A DNA stretch of 64,000 nt from assembly GCA_017461315.1 (NCBI GenBank), contig JAFTYR010000047.1, forward strand, positions 1 to 64,000. The letters run 5' to 3'. The notes beneath the pieces are model-generated. The model was not told the DNA's origin. It did not search any database and saw only the letters and a program-made list of their open reading frames with translations. Position numbers and translations under genes: made by a program. Shown here piece after piece: positions 35,011-44,519 of this stretch; within the stretch, counting starts at the first letter, position 1, and each line of letters starts with the position of its first letter. The DNA is from Burkholderiaceae bacterium. GTDB lineage: Bacteria; Pseudomonadota; Gammaproteobacteria; Burkholderiales; Burkholderiaceae_F.

Positions 35011-36303
35011 CTACTCAAGCATTTGACTTAAGGCGGTCGTAATATCGGTTGTATCGATGCCTTCTTCTAGTTGACAAAAAGCTCCTTCTAAAGCGGACAG
35101 ACCTTCTTGCTTAAAGCGAGAAATCAATAAACCATTATCCCGACCACTCTTCAAGCCACCACCAATCATCAACAGCCTTCCTTCTGCAGATAACAGTTTG
35201 AAGTAAAAGAGATCATTTTCTCTATATTGTTTGATCTGTGGTTTCACCACTTTTTTAGAGATTTTAGTTTGTGAATTCGTAGAAATAGTTCTAAAAGTTC
35301 GCAAACCTACCGCATCACGAACCTCGTCTAACAATTTCCGGGCAATGGGACGAATTCGAGATGCACCTTCTTGCAAAATTTCTTCGACCTTTCCTGGGTT
35401 AGACATTAAGTGGTTATACAGTTCTCGTTTAGGAGCGATTTCCTTATTGATTTGACGAAATACGATTTCTTTCGCCTCACCCCAACTCAAACCACTACGG
35501 AGTGCGCTACGGAATTGCTCACGTTCAACCTTATTGGCAAAAGCATCATAAATCACTGTCAGCGATGTCGAATCCGGATCTTTTGCCTCTCCTGGCAATT
35601 TAGAATCCGTTACGATTTTCATCACAGCTTCTCGTAAAGCCTTCTCTCCTCCCTCAAAAAGAGGAATGACATTGTTGTAGCTTTTACTCATTTTTCTTCC
35701 ATCTAAACCAGGAAGAAGCTCCGTTTCTGCATCTACCATCGCTTCTGGTAGAGTCAGAATATCCTTACCTTTGCCGTACATCAGATTGAAGCGTGTTGCG
35801 ATGTCTCGGCACATTTCAATGTGTTGAATTTGGTCTTTTCCTACCGGAATTAAATTTGCACTAAACATCAGGATATCTGCAGCCATTAAAATGGGATAAC
35901 AGAACAACCCCATGGTGACATCCTGGTCAGGATCCTCTCCCTTACTTTCATTCACATCTACTTTTGCTTTATAAGCATGTGCTCGATTCATCAATCCTTT
36001 ATTACAGACGCAATTGAGGATCCAATTAAGTTCTGGAATTTCAGGAATATCACTCTGACGATAAAAATGAATCTTTTGTGGATCTAGACCACAAGCAAGC
36101 CATGTCGCGGCGATTTGAACACGACTCTTTTCAACTCTGTCAGCATCACCACACTTAATTAATGCGTGATAATCCGACAAAAAGTAAAAGCTTTCTGTCT
36201 CCGCTGTTAAAGATTTTTGAATCGCTGGTCTAATACAACCAACATAGTTTCCCAAGTGTAATGTTCCGCTGGGAGTGACCCCGGTTAAAACCCTAATTGT
36301 CAT
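35011..36303 (-). CDS. trpS: tryptophanyl-tRNA synthetase
   Basis: A 430-residue class I synthetase that charges tRNA-Trp. The HIGH-equivalent is P-S-G-T-L-H-L-G-N-Y (near 11-20) and the KMSKS loop is G-R-K-M-S-K-S-Y. About 90 extra C-terminal residues follow the canonical core, a feature of several betaproteobacterial TrpS proteins. The frame extends 22 codons upstream, but ATG 36303 has GGAG four bases ahead and gives the usual MTIRVLTGVTPSG beginning. Confidence 0.96.
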   Translation of the reverse strand: MTIRVLTGVTPSGTLHLGNYVGCIRPAIQKSLTAETESFYFLSDYHALIKCGDADRVEKSRVQIAATWLACGLDPQKIHFYRQSDIPEIPELNWILNCVCNKGLMNRAHAYKAKVDVNESKGEDPDQDVTMGLFCYPILMAADILMFSANLIPVGKDQIQHIEMCRDIATRFNLMYGKGKDILTLPEAMVDAETELLPGLDGRKMSKSYNNVIPLFEGGEKALREAVMKIVTDSKLPGEAKDPDSTSLTVIYDAFANKVEREQFRSALRSGLSWGEAKEIVFRQINKEIAPKRELYNHLMSNPGKVEEILQEGASRIRPIARKLLDEVRDAVGLRTFRTISTNSQTKISKKVVKPQIKQYRENDLFYFKLLSAEGRLLMIGGGLKSGRDNGLLISRFKQEGLSALEGAFCQLEEGIDTTDITTALSQMLE

Positions 36304-36358
36304 AAAACTCCAATATTCACAGCAACACTGCTTACTTTTGATGTGATCAATTTTAAGC

Positions 36359-36387
36359 AAAAGAGCCACCTAGTAGGCGGCTCTTTT
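36359..36387 (-). terminator. terminator after metK
   Basis: Nine-base outer arms (36359-36367 and 36379-36387, AAAAGAGCC/GGCTCTTTT) with an inner CCTA/TAGG pairing. Symmetric A and T tracts make it usable both ways; it ends the metK transcript before trpS. Confidence 0.85.
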
Positions 36388-36408
36388 ACGTTGATTTAGA
36401 AATTTAGA

Positions 36409-37596
36409 TTAGATATCGAGTCCGGCAGCCTTACGGAGGATTTCTGCTTTATCCGTTTTTTCCCACGTAAATTCGGGTTCATTGCGACCAAAATGTCCGT
36501 AGGCAGCAGTCTTCGAATAAATCGGACGTTGCAAATCCAACATTGCAATAATGCCATTTGGTCTAAGATCGAAATGTTGAAGAACCAACTCTGCTATTTT
36601 TTCATCTGAAATAACACCGGTACCGCCTGTATTTACGGTCACATTCACGGGTTTAGCTACACCAATCGCATAAGCAACCTGAATCTGGCAACGCTTCGCT
36701 AGGCCAGCAGCGACGATATTTTTAGCAACATAGCGACAGGCGTACGCAGCTGAACGGTCAACCTTAGTCGGATCTTTCCCAGAGAAGGCACCACCACCGT
36801 GTGGACATGCACCACCATAAGTATCAACAATAATCTTACGTCCAGTTAAGCCACAATCACCCTGTGGACCACCTACAACAAACCGACCGGTAGGATTAAT
36901 CAAGAAACGCGCACCTTTGAGCATTTCGGGCGGGAACACCGGACGAATGATCTTTTCAATCACTGCTTCAACAAACTCTGGCTTCATTTTATCGCCATCA
37001 CTCATTTCCGGAGTATGTTGAGTCGATAACACTACGGTATCAACAACAGCTGGGCGACCGTTAACATACTTCATAGTGACCTGACTTTTGGCATCCGGAC
37101 GCAAATACGGCATCTCTCCGCTACGACGCATTAAGGATTGTTGTTCTACCAATCGATGAGCATAATAAATCGGAGCCGGCATCAATGCTTCTGTTTCATC
37201 ACATGCATATCCGAACATTAAGCCTTGGTCTCCAGCGCCTTTTTCTAAAGGATCATCACTTGCATTATCAACACCTTGCTTGATATCAGGAGATTGTTTA
37301 TCGTAAGCTACTAAAACAGCACAACCTTTATGATCAATTCCATAACTACTATCGTCGTAACCAATTCGCTTAAGAACACCACGGACGATATCGGTATAGC
37401 TCACATTAGCCTTGGTTGTAATCTCACCGGCAAGTACTACGGTTCCGGTGGTACATAAGGTTTCTGCGGCAACGCGAGCCACAGGATCCTGCTCTAAAAT
37501 TGCATCTAAAATGGCATCTGATATCTGGTCTGCCACTTTATCTGGATGTCCTTCTGATACGGATTCAGAAGTAAAAAGAAACTCTTTATCTGACAT
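36409..37596 (-). CDS. metK: S-adenosylmethionine synthetase
   Basis: A 395-residue enzyme that makes SAM from methionine and ATP. Signature motifs: the ATP site [10 protein letters not shown] (about 11-20), [10 protein letters not shown] (120-129), [19 protein letters not shown]. The start ATG 37596 has GGAG ahead. The leader of about 120 bases is predicted to be structured (see next entry). It diverges from the LpxL-like gene, the conserved Burkholderiales arrangement. Confidence 0.97.
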   Translation of the reverse strand: MSDKEFLFTSESVSEGHPDKVADQISDAILDAILEQDPVARVAAETLCTTGTVVLAGEITTKANVSYTDIVRGVLKRIGYDDSSYGIDHKGCAVLVAYDKQSPDIKQGVDNASDDPLEKGAGDQGLMFGYACDETEALMPAPIYYAHRLVEQQSLMRRSGEMPYLRPDAKSQVTMKYVNGRPAVVDTVVLSTQHTPEMSDGDKMKPEFVEAVIEKIIRPVFPPEMLKGARFLINPTGRFVVGGPQGDCGLTGRKIIVDTYGGACPHGGGAFSGKDPTKVDRSAAYACRYVAKNIVAAGLAKRCQIQVAYAIGVAKPVNVTVNTGGTGVISDEKIAELVLQHFDLRPNGIIAMLDLQRPIYSKTAAYGHFGRNEPEFTWEKTDKAEILRKAAGLDI

Positions 37597-37716
37597 TGCT
37601 GTACTCCAGTTACGTCAATTGTTATCAATTATTAGGAGACAGCGTCTTGGGAAATTTAGTCACAAGACGCTTTAGCGGTATTTTTTGGCCCCGCAAGTTG
37701 TCCTTTAACTCGGCCC
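37597..37716 (-). promoter_or_regulatory. structured 5' leader of metK, candidate cis-regulatory RNA
   Basis: On the minus strand the leader holds a G-C-rich stem region (around 37680-37713, GAGTT/AACTT inner stem) and then a perfect nine-base stem (37663-37671 with 37641-37649, AGCGTCTTG/CAAGACGCT) with a 13-base loop, ending about 45 bases before the ATG. A CGCT just 5' of the stem could pair alternatively with its first AGCG. It matches no SAM riboswitch consensus I know. Confidence 0.4.
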
Positions 37717-37722
37717 ATGCGA

Positions 37723-37751
37723 ACTATAATCTCTTCATTGACCTTTTACAA
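37723..37751 (-). promoter_or_regulatory. candidate metK promoter
   Basis: TTGTAA (37746-37751) and TATAGT (37723-37728) on the minus strand with an ideal 17-base spacer. Predicted transcript start near 37716. Confidence 0.5.
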
Positions 37752-37812
37752 GGTAAGATTTCAACTATCGTTTATATACTGTAATAAAGCATAATTTTCT
37801 GAAACTTAAAAT

Positions 37813-38703
37813 ATGGCAAAGTCTCAAATTAACCAATTCATATCACGTGCTTCCATTGCGCTACTGAATATGACCGCAAATTGGAAACAATCTTCCCGCA
37901 CTCGATTGGCTAACCTTCTTGGAAACATTGCCTGGTATGTTCTGGCAAGACGTCGACATATCACTCTTATTAATTTAAAACTTTGTTTCCCCGAATGGGA
38001 CGAAGAAAAAAGAATTCAGACCGCAAAACAAGTTTTCCGTAATCTTATGCGAGCGGCGCTGGACCACAGTGTTCTTTGGGTTGGTACCAAAGAACAAGTA
38101 CTTCAAATGGTAAAGTTTGAAGGTAAAGAAAACTTAATCGAAGCGGCTAATGATGGTGTTATTGTGGTTGCCCCTCACTTCGTTGGCCTAGACGCCGGAG
38201 GCATTGCCATCAACACTTTCCTGAGAGGCTCCTCTTTATATCAAAAACAAAGTAATCCTGTTTGGGATGAGTGGGCGTACAAAGGAAGAAAACGCTTTTC
38301 TGACCCCATTTTGATTCCTAAATCAGAAAATGCCATGCGAGAAGTGTTATCTCTCTTAAAGGAAAAGGTGCCGTTTTACTACTTACCCGATATGGATCAC
38401 GGTGCTCGAAACTCTGTTTTCGTACCATTTTTTAATGTTCCTGCAGCGACGCTTCCTATGGTTTCTCGATTAGCCAGAGTCACAAAATGTAAAGTCCTTT
38501 GGGGAATCGCTGAGATGACCGATGATGGCTACATCATGCACTTATCAAAACCACTAGATAATTTTCCTACTCGTGATTATGTTGCAGACACCATGCGGAT
38601 CAATAAAGAGTTAGAAGCATTTATTTTGAAGCATCCGGATCAATATTTATGGACTCATCGTCGATTTAAGACTCGACCTGAGGGTGAACCTTCCGTCTAT
38701 TAA
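37813..38703 (+). CDS. LpxL/HtrB-family lipid A (Kdo2-lipid IVA) acyltransferase
   Basis: A 296-residue membrane-associated acyltransferase with an N-terminal hydrophobic segment and the catalytic H-x4-D motif A-P-H-F-V-G-L-D (His near 120). Downstream, P-D-M-D-H-G and F-F-N-V-P-A-A-T fit the LpxL/LpxM group that adds secondary acyl chains to lipid A. Two tandem acyltransferase genes are usual at this spot in Burkholderiales; only one is present here, so LpxL versus LpxM activity cannot be settled. It is followed by dapF. Confidence 0.88.
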   Translation: MAKSQINQFISRASIALLNMTANWKQSSRTRLANLLGNIAWYVLARRRHITLINLKLCFPEWDEEKRIQTAKQVFRNLMRAALDHSVLWVGTKEQVLQMVKFEGKENLIEAANDGVIVVAPHFVGLDAGGIAINTFLRGSSLYQKQSNPVWDEWAYKGRKRFSDPILIPKSENAMREVLSLLKEKVPFYYLPDMDHGARNSVFVPFFNVPAATLPMVSRLARVTKCKVLWGIAEMTDDGYIMHLSKPLDNFPTRDYVADTMRINKELEAFILKHPDQYLWTHRRFKTRPEGEPSVY

Positions 38704-38765
38704 ACCGTAAATCTTCTAATAAATGTTTTTATTTAAATAGTTATTAATAAGCGAAGGAACACTAA

Positions 38766-39617
38766 GTGAAAATTTCTTTTACAAAAATGCATGGTGCCGG
38801 TAACGATTTCATTGTTCTTAATGGCATTGAACGTACGTTAGACCTCAATGTAGAGCAAATACGTTTACTTTCAGATCGTCATTTTGGTGTTGGTGCGGAT
38901 CAAATTTTATTAGTAGAACCTGCAACGATGGAGGGAGTAGATTTTAAGTATCGTATTTTCAACCAAGATGGCAGTGAGGTTGAGATGTGCGGTAACGGGG
39001 CTCGCTGTTTTGCTAAGTATGTCCACGATCACGGTCTAACAAGTAAAAATAAAATTCGCGTACAGACAATGAAAGGAATCATCGAACCTGAATTATTAGC
39101 AGACGGTATGGTACGCGTTGATATGGGAACTCCTTCATTTGCCCCCAGTGACCTGCCCTTTAATCCACAAGAACTACCTTGTAGAGAATTCAATGGAGTT
39201 ATCCAATGGGCAATTGAATTCCACAAAAAGCTTTACTGGTTTTCTATTTGCTCAATGGGAAATCCGCATGTTTCATTGGTTGTGGATGATATTGATACGG
39301 CCCCTGTTTCTAGTTTAGGTTCATTTATAGAAAATCATCCGGCTTTTCCCTGTCGAGTTAATGTCGGTTTTATTCAAATTTTGAATCCTTCTTTAGCTCG
39401 AGTTAGGGTTTGGGAACGCGGTGCTGGAGAAACTCTCGCTTGTGGTACTGGAAATAGTGCAGCATACTGTACGTCGAATCAACTCATGCTGATGGATAAT
39501 CAAGCAAAACTTCTCAATCGTGGTGGGACATTACGTTTTGAATGGGAAGGAGAAGGAATGCCACTCATGATGTGTGGCCCTGCAGTACAAGTTTTTGAAA
39601 GTGAGATCGAAATCTGA
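38766..39617 (+). CDS. dapF: diaminopimelate epimerase
   Basis: A 283-residue cofactor-independent epimerase that interconverts LL- and meso-diaminopimelate for lysine and peptidoglycan. The two catalytic cysteines are in E-M-C-G-N-G-A-R (Cys 75) and L-A-C-G-T-G-N-S (about Cys 225). GTG start with AAGGAA seven bases ahead. The stop overlaps the next start (TGATG), coupling it to the DUF484 gene. Confidence 0.96.
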   Translation: MKISFTKMHGAGNDFIVLNGIERTLDLNVEQIRLLSDRHFGVGADQILLVEPATMEGVDFKYRIFNQDGSEVEMCGNGARCFAKYVHDHGLTSKNKIRVQTMKGIIEPELLADGMVRVDMGTPSFAPSDLPFNPQELPCREFNGVIQWAIEFHKKLYWFSICSMGNPHVSLVVDDIDTAPVSSLGSFIENHPAFPCRVNVGFIQILNPSLARVRVWERGAGETLACGTGNSAAYCTSNQLMLMDNQAKLLNRGGTLRFEWEGEGMPLMMCGPAVQVFESEIEI

Positions 39618-40309
39618 TGCAAGAAAACACAAAGCAGACTGAATTCAATCCGGAAGCGATTGTTTGTGATTTTTTATCACAGAATCCGTCTTTCTTTTTG
39701 TCACATCCAGAAATCTTCTGTCATTTGGAAATTCCAAGACAAAATAGAGATCGCAGTCGCTCCATTGTTGATTGTCAGAACGAACTACTTCGAGCTACTC
39801 TCACGACCTATGAAATGCGTGAACAAGAGATAACTCAAAAGGCGTTAACAGAACCCACCTATGCAGAATTTCAAAATCTTTTTGAATTTGCACTCAAGTT
39901 ACTCGAAGCAACGGACGATGCGACCCTGCCTTACATTGTTCTAGCCCAATATAAGAAAATCTTCAATACTCATCTTGGAATGGTTCGATTGTGGAATGTT
40001 TTACCCAATTTCTCCTTTTTAGATTTCGCAAGTCCCGTTGGACAAGACATTGAACAAACGATTTCCTCAATGAGGGGTTATTATTGTGGAATCAATGAAG
40101 GTGATCTAGTTGCTAATTGGCTTCAAGTTCCTGTCGAACAAACAAAAAGCGTGTTACTCGTGCCGTTGAGACGGGTACAAAATGAAGTGTTTGGATTCAT
40201 TTGCTTGGCCTCTTCTGATATTCATCACTTTGATCCGTTCGTAAAAAAAGGTATTGTTGATAAAACCGCTTTGTGTGCACAAGCGACTTTAAAGCGATTA
40301 ACTCAATAA
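39617..40309 (+). CDS. DUF484 family GAF-like protein
   Basis: A 230-residue cytoplasmic protein. The N-terminus has the family pattern V-x2-F-L-x-Q-N-P-x-F-F-x2-H-P (about 15-31), followed by a helical segment and a GAF-like domain to the end. It lies between dapF and xerC in many proteobacteria; here dapF overlaps it, but xerC is missing and rlmI follows. The function is unknown in the family. Confidence 0.85.
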   Translation: MQENTKQTEFNPEAIVCDFLSQNPSFFLSHPEIFCHLEIPRQNRDRSRSIVDCQNELLRATLTTYEMREQEITQKALTEPTYAEFQNLFEFALKLLEATDDATLPYIVLAQYKKIFNTHLGMVRLWNVLPNFSFLDFASPVGQDIEQTISSMRGYYCGINEGDLVANWLQVPVEQTKSVLLVPLRRVQNEVFGFICLASSDIHHFDPFVKKGIVDKTALCAQATLKRLTQ

Positions 40310-40345
40310 AAATAATTCCATCAGTCGTCAAGAATGGAGAACTGT

Positions 40346-41566
40346 ATGACTTACACAGACTGTGTAATGACATTAAAGCCCGGAAAGGATCGGGCATTAC
40401 TTCGGCGCCACCCTTGGATCTATGCTACAGGAGTAGCCTCTGTCAAAGGACATCCTAAGAGTGGTCAAACAATCCGTGTTCAAGATAACCGTGGCAACTT
40501 TTTAGCCTGGGCCGCTTACTCACCGGATTCAGCATTAAGAGCCCGTTGTTGGTCATTTAACGAAACGGATATTATTGATAAGAACTGGTTTAAAGAAAAA
40601 ATTGAAAGTGCAGTTCGTTCTCGCTCTCATCTTTTGGGAAAAACAAACGCAGTACGCCTTATCTTCGGAGAAGCAGATAACCTTCCCGGTTTAATCGTTG
40701 ATCAGTATGCAAATCAATTAGTAACGCAATTCCAGTCTGCTGGCGTGGAATACTGGCGTGATGTGATTGGCGAAGCTCTAGTTTCCGTAACCGGTATTCA
40801 GCAAATATATGACCGATCCGACGCTGCGACGCGTGCACGCGAAGGACTCCCCGAAAGAAAAGAAGTTCTGGAAGGAAACGAACCTCCCGAAGAAATTGAG
40901 GTTAACGAAAACGGAATCTTCTATGGTGTAGATGTTCGAATTGGCCATAAAACCGGCTTTTATGTAGATCAGCGGGAAAATAGAGACTTAGCTTGTAAAC
41001 TTGCTCAAGAATTTAAAGAAAAACATGGCCGTGGTATGAGAGCATTAAACTGTTTCTGTTACACGGGGGGATTCTCTCTAGCCCTTGCAAAAGGGGGAGC
41101 TGCAGAGGTGATTTCTATTGATTCCTCCGCTGAAGCTCTTGCTATGGCAAAAAGAAACGCTCATAGAAACAACTTCACCGAAGAAACGTTAAAGTGGGTT
41201 GAAGCCAATGTTTTCGAAGAGCTTCGTAAAATGCGCGATGCTGGAGAAAAATTCGATCTTGTGATACTAGATCCTCCGAAATTTGCTTCAAGCCATCATC
41301 ATGTTGAAAAGGCAGCCAGAGCTTACAAAGATATTAATCTCAATGGTTTAAAAATTCTGAATCCTAATGGGCAACTATTAACTTTCTCTTGTTCAGGTGC
41401 TATTGATGTTGACTTATTCCAAAAAATCGTAGCTGGGGCAGTCATCGATTCTCGAATAGATGCTTGGATGATACAAAGACTTGGTGCCGGAGAGGATCAT
41501 CCACTGATGATGACTCATCCTGAAGGGGAATATCTCAAAGGTCTTCATTTGAAAGTTCACTCTTAA
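40346..41566 (+). CDS. rlmI: 23S rRNA m5C methyltransferase of the RlmI family
   Basis: A 406-residue SAM-dependent methyltransferase. An N-terminal PUA domain (L-R-R-H-P-W-I-Y near 20) is followed by a central domain and a Rossmann methyltransferase with N-C-F-C-Y-T-G-G-F-S (motif I region, about 230) and L-D-P-P-K-F-A (motif IV). In E. coli RlmI modifies C1962 of 23S rRNA. An ATG at 40334 is in frame, but ATG 40346 has GGAG six bases ahead and is preferred. Ends before a terminator. Confidence 0.92.
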   Translation: MTYTDCVMTLKPGKDRALLRRHPWIYATGVASVKGHPKSGQTIRVQDNRGNFLAWAAYSPDSALRARCWSFNETDIIDKNWFKEKIESAVRSRSHLLGKTNAVRLIFGEADNLPGLIVDQYANQLVTQFQSAGVEYWRDVIGEALVSVTGIQQIYDRSDAATRAREGLPERKEVLEGNEPPEEIEVNENGIFYGVDVRIGHKTGFYVDQRENRDLACKLAQEFKEKHGRGMRALNCFCYTGGFSLALAKGGAAEVISIDSSAEALAMAKRNAHRNNFTEETLKWVEANVFEELRKMRDAGEKFDLVILDPPKFASSHHHVEKAARAYKDINLNGLKILNPNGQLLTFSCSGAIDVDLFQKIVAGAVIDSRIDAWMIQRLGAGEDHPLMMTHPEGEYLKGLHLKVHS

Positions 41567-41593
41567 AAACCACTCTTAAAAACTCCTGTGAAA

Positions 41594-41628
41594 AGAAAGC
41601 CTGCTTCTATTGCAGACTTTCTTTTTTT
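41594..41628 (+). terminator. terminator after rlmI
   Basis: Stem AGAAAG-C-CTGC with TGCAG-A-CTTTCT (one mismatch) and a short loop, followed by seven T. The candidate -35 of the next operon lies inside its 3' arm. Confidence 0.8.
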
Positions 41629-41638
41629 GATGTATAAA
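41610..41638 (+). promoter_or_regulatory. candidate promoter of the GTPase-dksA operon
   Basis: TTGCAG (41610-41615) and TATAAA (41633-41638) with exactly 17 bases between; predicted start near 41645. The -35 overlaps the preceding terminator stem. Confidence 0.45.
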
Positions 41639-41648
41639 TCCTCGCCAT

Positions 41649-41662
41649 TCCCATCGATGGGA
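41649..41662. promoter_or_regulatory. 14-bp perfect palindrome at the predicted transcript start, candidate operator
   Basis: TCCCATCGATGGGA is perfectly self-complementary and sits at about +4 to +17 of the predicted transcript, 47 bases before the GTPase ATG. A repressor operator is the natural reading; it does not look like a classical AT-rich Zur box. Confidence 0.45.
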
Positions 41663-41709
41663 TATCATTTTTGACCAAGAAAATTTCTCTAGTATTTCAA
41701 GGAACTACG

Positions 41710-42828
41710 ATGAATAAGTTGATTCCTGTAACCATCATTACAGGCTTCCTCGGTGCCGGTAAAACTACATTGCTGAATCGCATTCTGACCGAAGAACACG
41801 GTGAGAAGATTGCAATTATCGAAAACGAATTTGGGGAAGAAAGCATTGATAATGATTTGATTGTTCAAAACGAGAACGAAGAAATCATTACGATGAATAA
41901 CGGATGCATCTGTTGCACAATCCGAGGCGATTTGGTTGATAACCTTCTCACTCTAGTTGCAAAAAAACGGAATAATCAGGCTGATTTTGATCGTATTATC
42001 ATTGAAACAACAGGACTAGCTGATCCTGGTCCGATCGCACAAACATTTTTCATGGATGAAGAGATCAGTCAGTGCTTTATGATTGATGGCATTATCACGA
42101 TCGTAGATGCACTAAATGGTTCACGAACTCTGGATGAACAGGTTGCGGCTCAGGCGCAGGTTGGTTTTGCTGATCGCATATTACTCAGCAAAGTCGATTT
42201 AGTAACACCTGAAGCAGTGACAGAGCTATCGCATCGCTTGCATCAAATCAACCCTAGAGCTCCGATTTTTGAAGTCAATATGGGGGAAGTTGATATCAAG
42301 GAAGTACTAGATATTCATGGATTTAACATGGATTCCATACTTGAACTTGATCCAGATTTTCTCAAAGAAGAAGGTTGTGACTGCGATCACCACGATGGTG
42401 AACACGAATGTCACTGTGGTCACCATCACGAACATGGTGAATGTTGTTGTGGCCACCATCATCATGACGATCACGATCATTGTTGCTGTGGTCATGGCCA
42501 TGACCATCACCATCACCGTAAGAGCTACGATGATGAGATCGCAGCCTTTATGTTCAAAAGTGAAATTCCTTTTGATCCGGCAAAGTTAGACCGTTATATG
42601 CAGTCACTTGTTCAGGTTTATGGACCTGATATGCTGAGATATAAAGGAGTTCTATATATGATGGGTACCGATAGGAAGATGATTTTCCAAGGTGTTCACA
42701 TGCTCATGGGAGCAGATTTAGGTAAACCCTGGGGAGCTGAAAAGCCCTCTAGTAAGATTGTCTTTATCGGACGTAAACTTCCGAAAGATGCAATTATTCA
42801 AGGTTTAACAACCTGTTTATCTAAATAG
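41710..42828 (+). CDS. COG0523 (CobW/G3E) metal-chaperone GTPase with His/Cys-rich insert
   Basis: A 372-residue P-loop GTPase: Walker A GFLGAGKTT (12-20), the COG0523 metal motif C66-I-C68-C69, switch II E-T-T-G-L-A-D-P, S-K-V-D as G4-like, and a C-terminal CobW_C domain. Residues 223-271 are an extreme His/Cys-rich tract with repeated C-G-H-H-H units, expected to store or bind zinc or another transition metal. ATG 41710 has AGGAAC just ahead. dksA follows 29 bases later, so they are co-transcribed. Most COG0523 members act in zinc, cobalt or nickel handling; the metal here is not determined. Confidence 0.9.
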   Translation: MNKLIPVTIITGFLGAGKTTLLNRILTEEHGEKIAIIENEFGEESIDNDLIVQNENEEIITMNNGCICCTIRGDLVDNLLTLVAKKRNNQADFDRIIIETTGLADPGPIAQTFFMDEEISQCFMIDGIITIVDALNGSRTLDEQVAAQAQVGFADRILLSKVDLVTPEAVTELSHRLHQINPRAPIFEVNMGEVDIKEVLDIHGFNMDSILELDPDFLKEEGCDCDHHDGEHECHCGHHHEHGECCCGHHHHDDHDHCCCGHGHDHHHHRKSYDDEIAAFMFKSEIPFDPAKLDRYMQSLVQVYGPDMLRYKGVLYMMGTDRKMIFQGVHMLMGADLGKPWGAEKPSSKIVFIGRKLPKDAIIQGLTTCLSK

Positions 42829-42857
42829 TTCTTTGATCTTGGAAGAGAACTTTAATT

Positions 42858-43457
42858 ATGGCTACAATTAAACGCAAAATTAATACCAACAAGGCACTTG
42901 AAGAAGCAGCTGAAATCGCACCTCTCGTCCAAGACGATCAAACGAATTCCGTTGTACATGTCAGTGCACAGGAAGCTAAACAAGCAGCTAAGTTCATTAT
43001 GGATACAGTTAACAATCGAAAAGAAGAAACCGTTATCGTTGATGGAATTCAGATTCCAACGGAGGCGGAATTGCTCAGTATGTCTGAAGATGATTATATG
43101 AATGAACGCCAACAGGCATTCTTCAAACATCTTCTCAAAGAACGCGAAATTCAGCTTCGTAACAATGCAGAGTCTACAACTGAACACTTAAGAGAAACGA
43201 CTATTGTTCCAGATCCTGCCGACCGAGCTACTATCGAAGAAGAACACGCTTTAGAACTTAGAACTCGTGATCGTGAACGTAAACTTCTCAAAAAAGTTCA
43301 GGATGCTTTGCGTAGACTCGAAAAGGGTGAATATGGTTGGTGTGAAGAAACCGGCGATCCAATTGGCATTCCTCGCCTTTTAGCTCGTCCTACAGCCACA
43401 TTATCACTAGAAGCCCAACAACGTAGAGAATTAAAACAGAAACTCTACGGAGACTAA
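42858..43457 (+). CDS. dksA: RNA polymerase-binding transcription factor DksA (single-cysteine type)
   Basis: A 199-residue DksA: coiled-coil region (about 90-155, with D-P-A-D-R-A and E-L-R-T-R-D-R-E) and globular domain. The four zinc cysteines of E. coli DksA are reduced to one: Y-G-W-C-E-E-T-G and L-S-L-E-A (positions C, T, S, A), as in other betaproteobacterial DksA. The first 80 or so residues are a charged extension. DksA with ppGpp adjusts rRNA and biosynthetic promoters. It is downstream of the metal-chaperone GTPase in one probable operon. A strong inverted repeat follows. Confidence 0.93.
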   Translation: MATIKRKINTNKALEEAAEIAPLVQDDQTNSVVHVSAQEAKQAAKFIMDTVNNRKEETVIVDGIQIPTEAELLSMSEDDYMNERQQAFFKHLLKEREIQLRNNAESTTEHLRETTIVPDPADRATIEEEHALELRTRDRERKLLKKVQDALRRLEKGEYGWCEETGDPIGIPRLLARPTATLSLEAQQRRELKQKLYGD

Positions 43458-43537
43458 TTTTCGTTTTCTACTCCAACAAAATCAAGAGATATGAGTTTTA
43501 TTCTCTTTAAAATCTCTGATTTATAAAAATAAGTACG

Positions 43538-43578
43538 GAATACTACTTTTCTAGTAATAGAAAAGTAGTATTCTTCGT
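43538..43578. terminator. perfect 15-bp inverted repeat, probable dksA terminator
   Basis: Arms 43538-43552 and 43559-43573 are perfectly complementary around a six-base loop, AT-rich, and followed by a weak T-rich stretch (TTCGTCTTTT). It lies 80 bases after dksA and 40 before argB, so it could be a terminator or an operator/attenuator for argB. Confidence 0.6.
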
Positions 43579-43585
43579 CTTTTGA

Positions 43586-44509
<924 letters not shown>

Positions 44510-44519
44510 CAGTACCTCA

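Noticed and set aside
42307-42589. Open frames on both strands within the His-rich part of the GTPase gene.
   Set aside because: They are shadows of a repetitive CAC/CAT/GGT codon tract; their products are low-complexity Met/Thr/Val strings without start signals.
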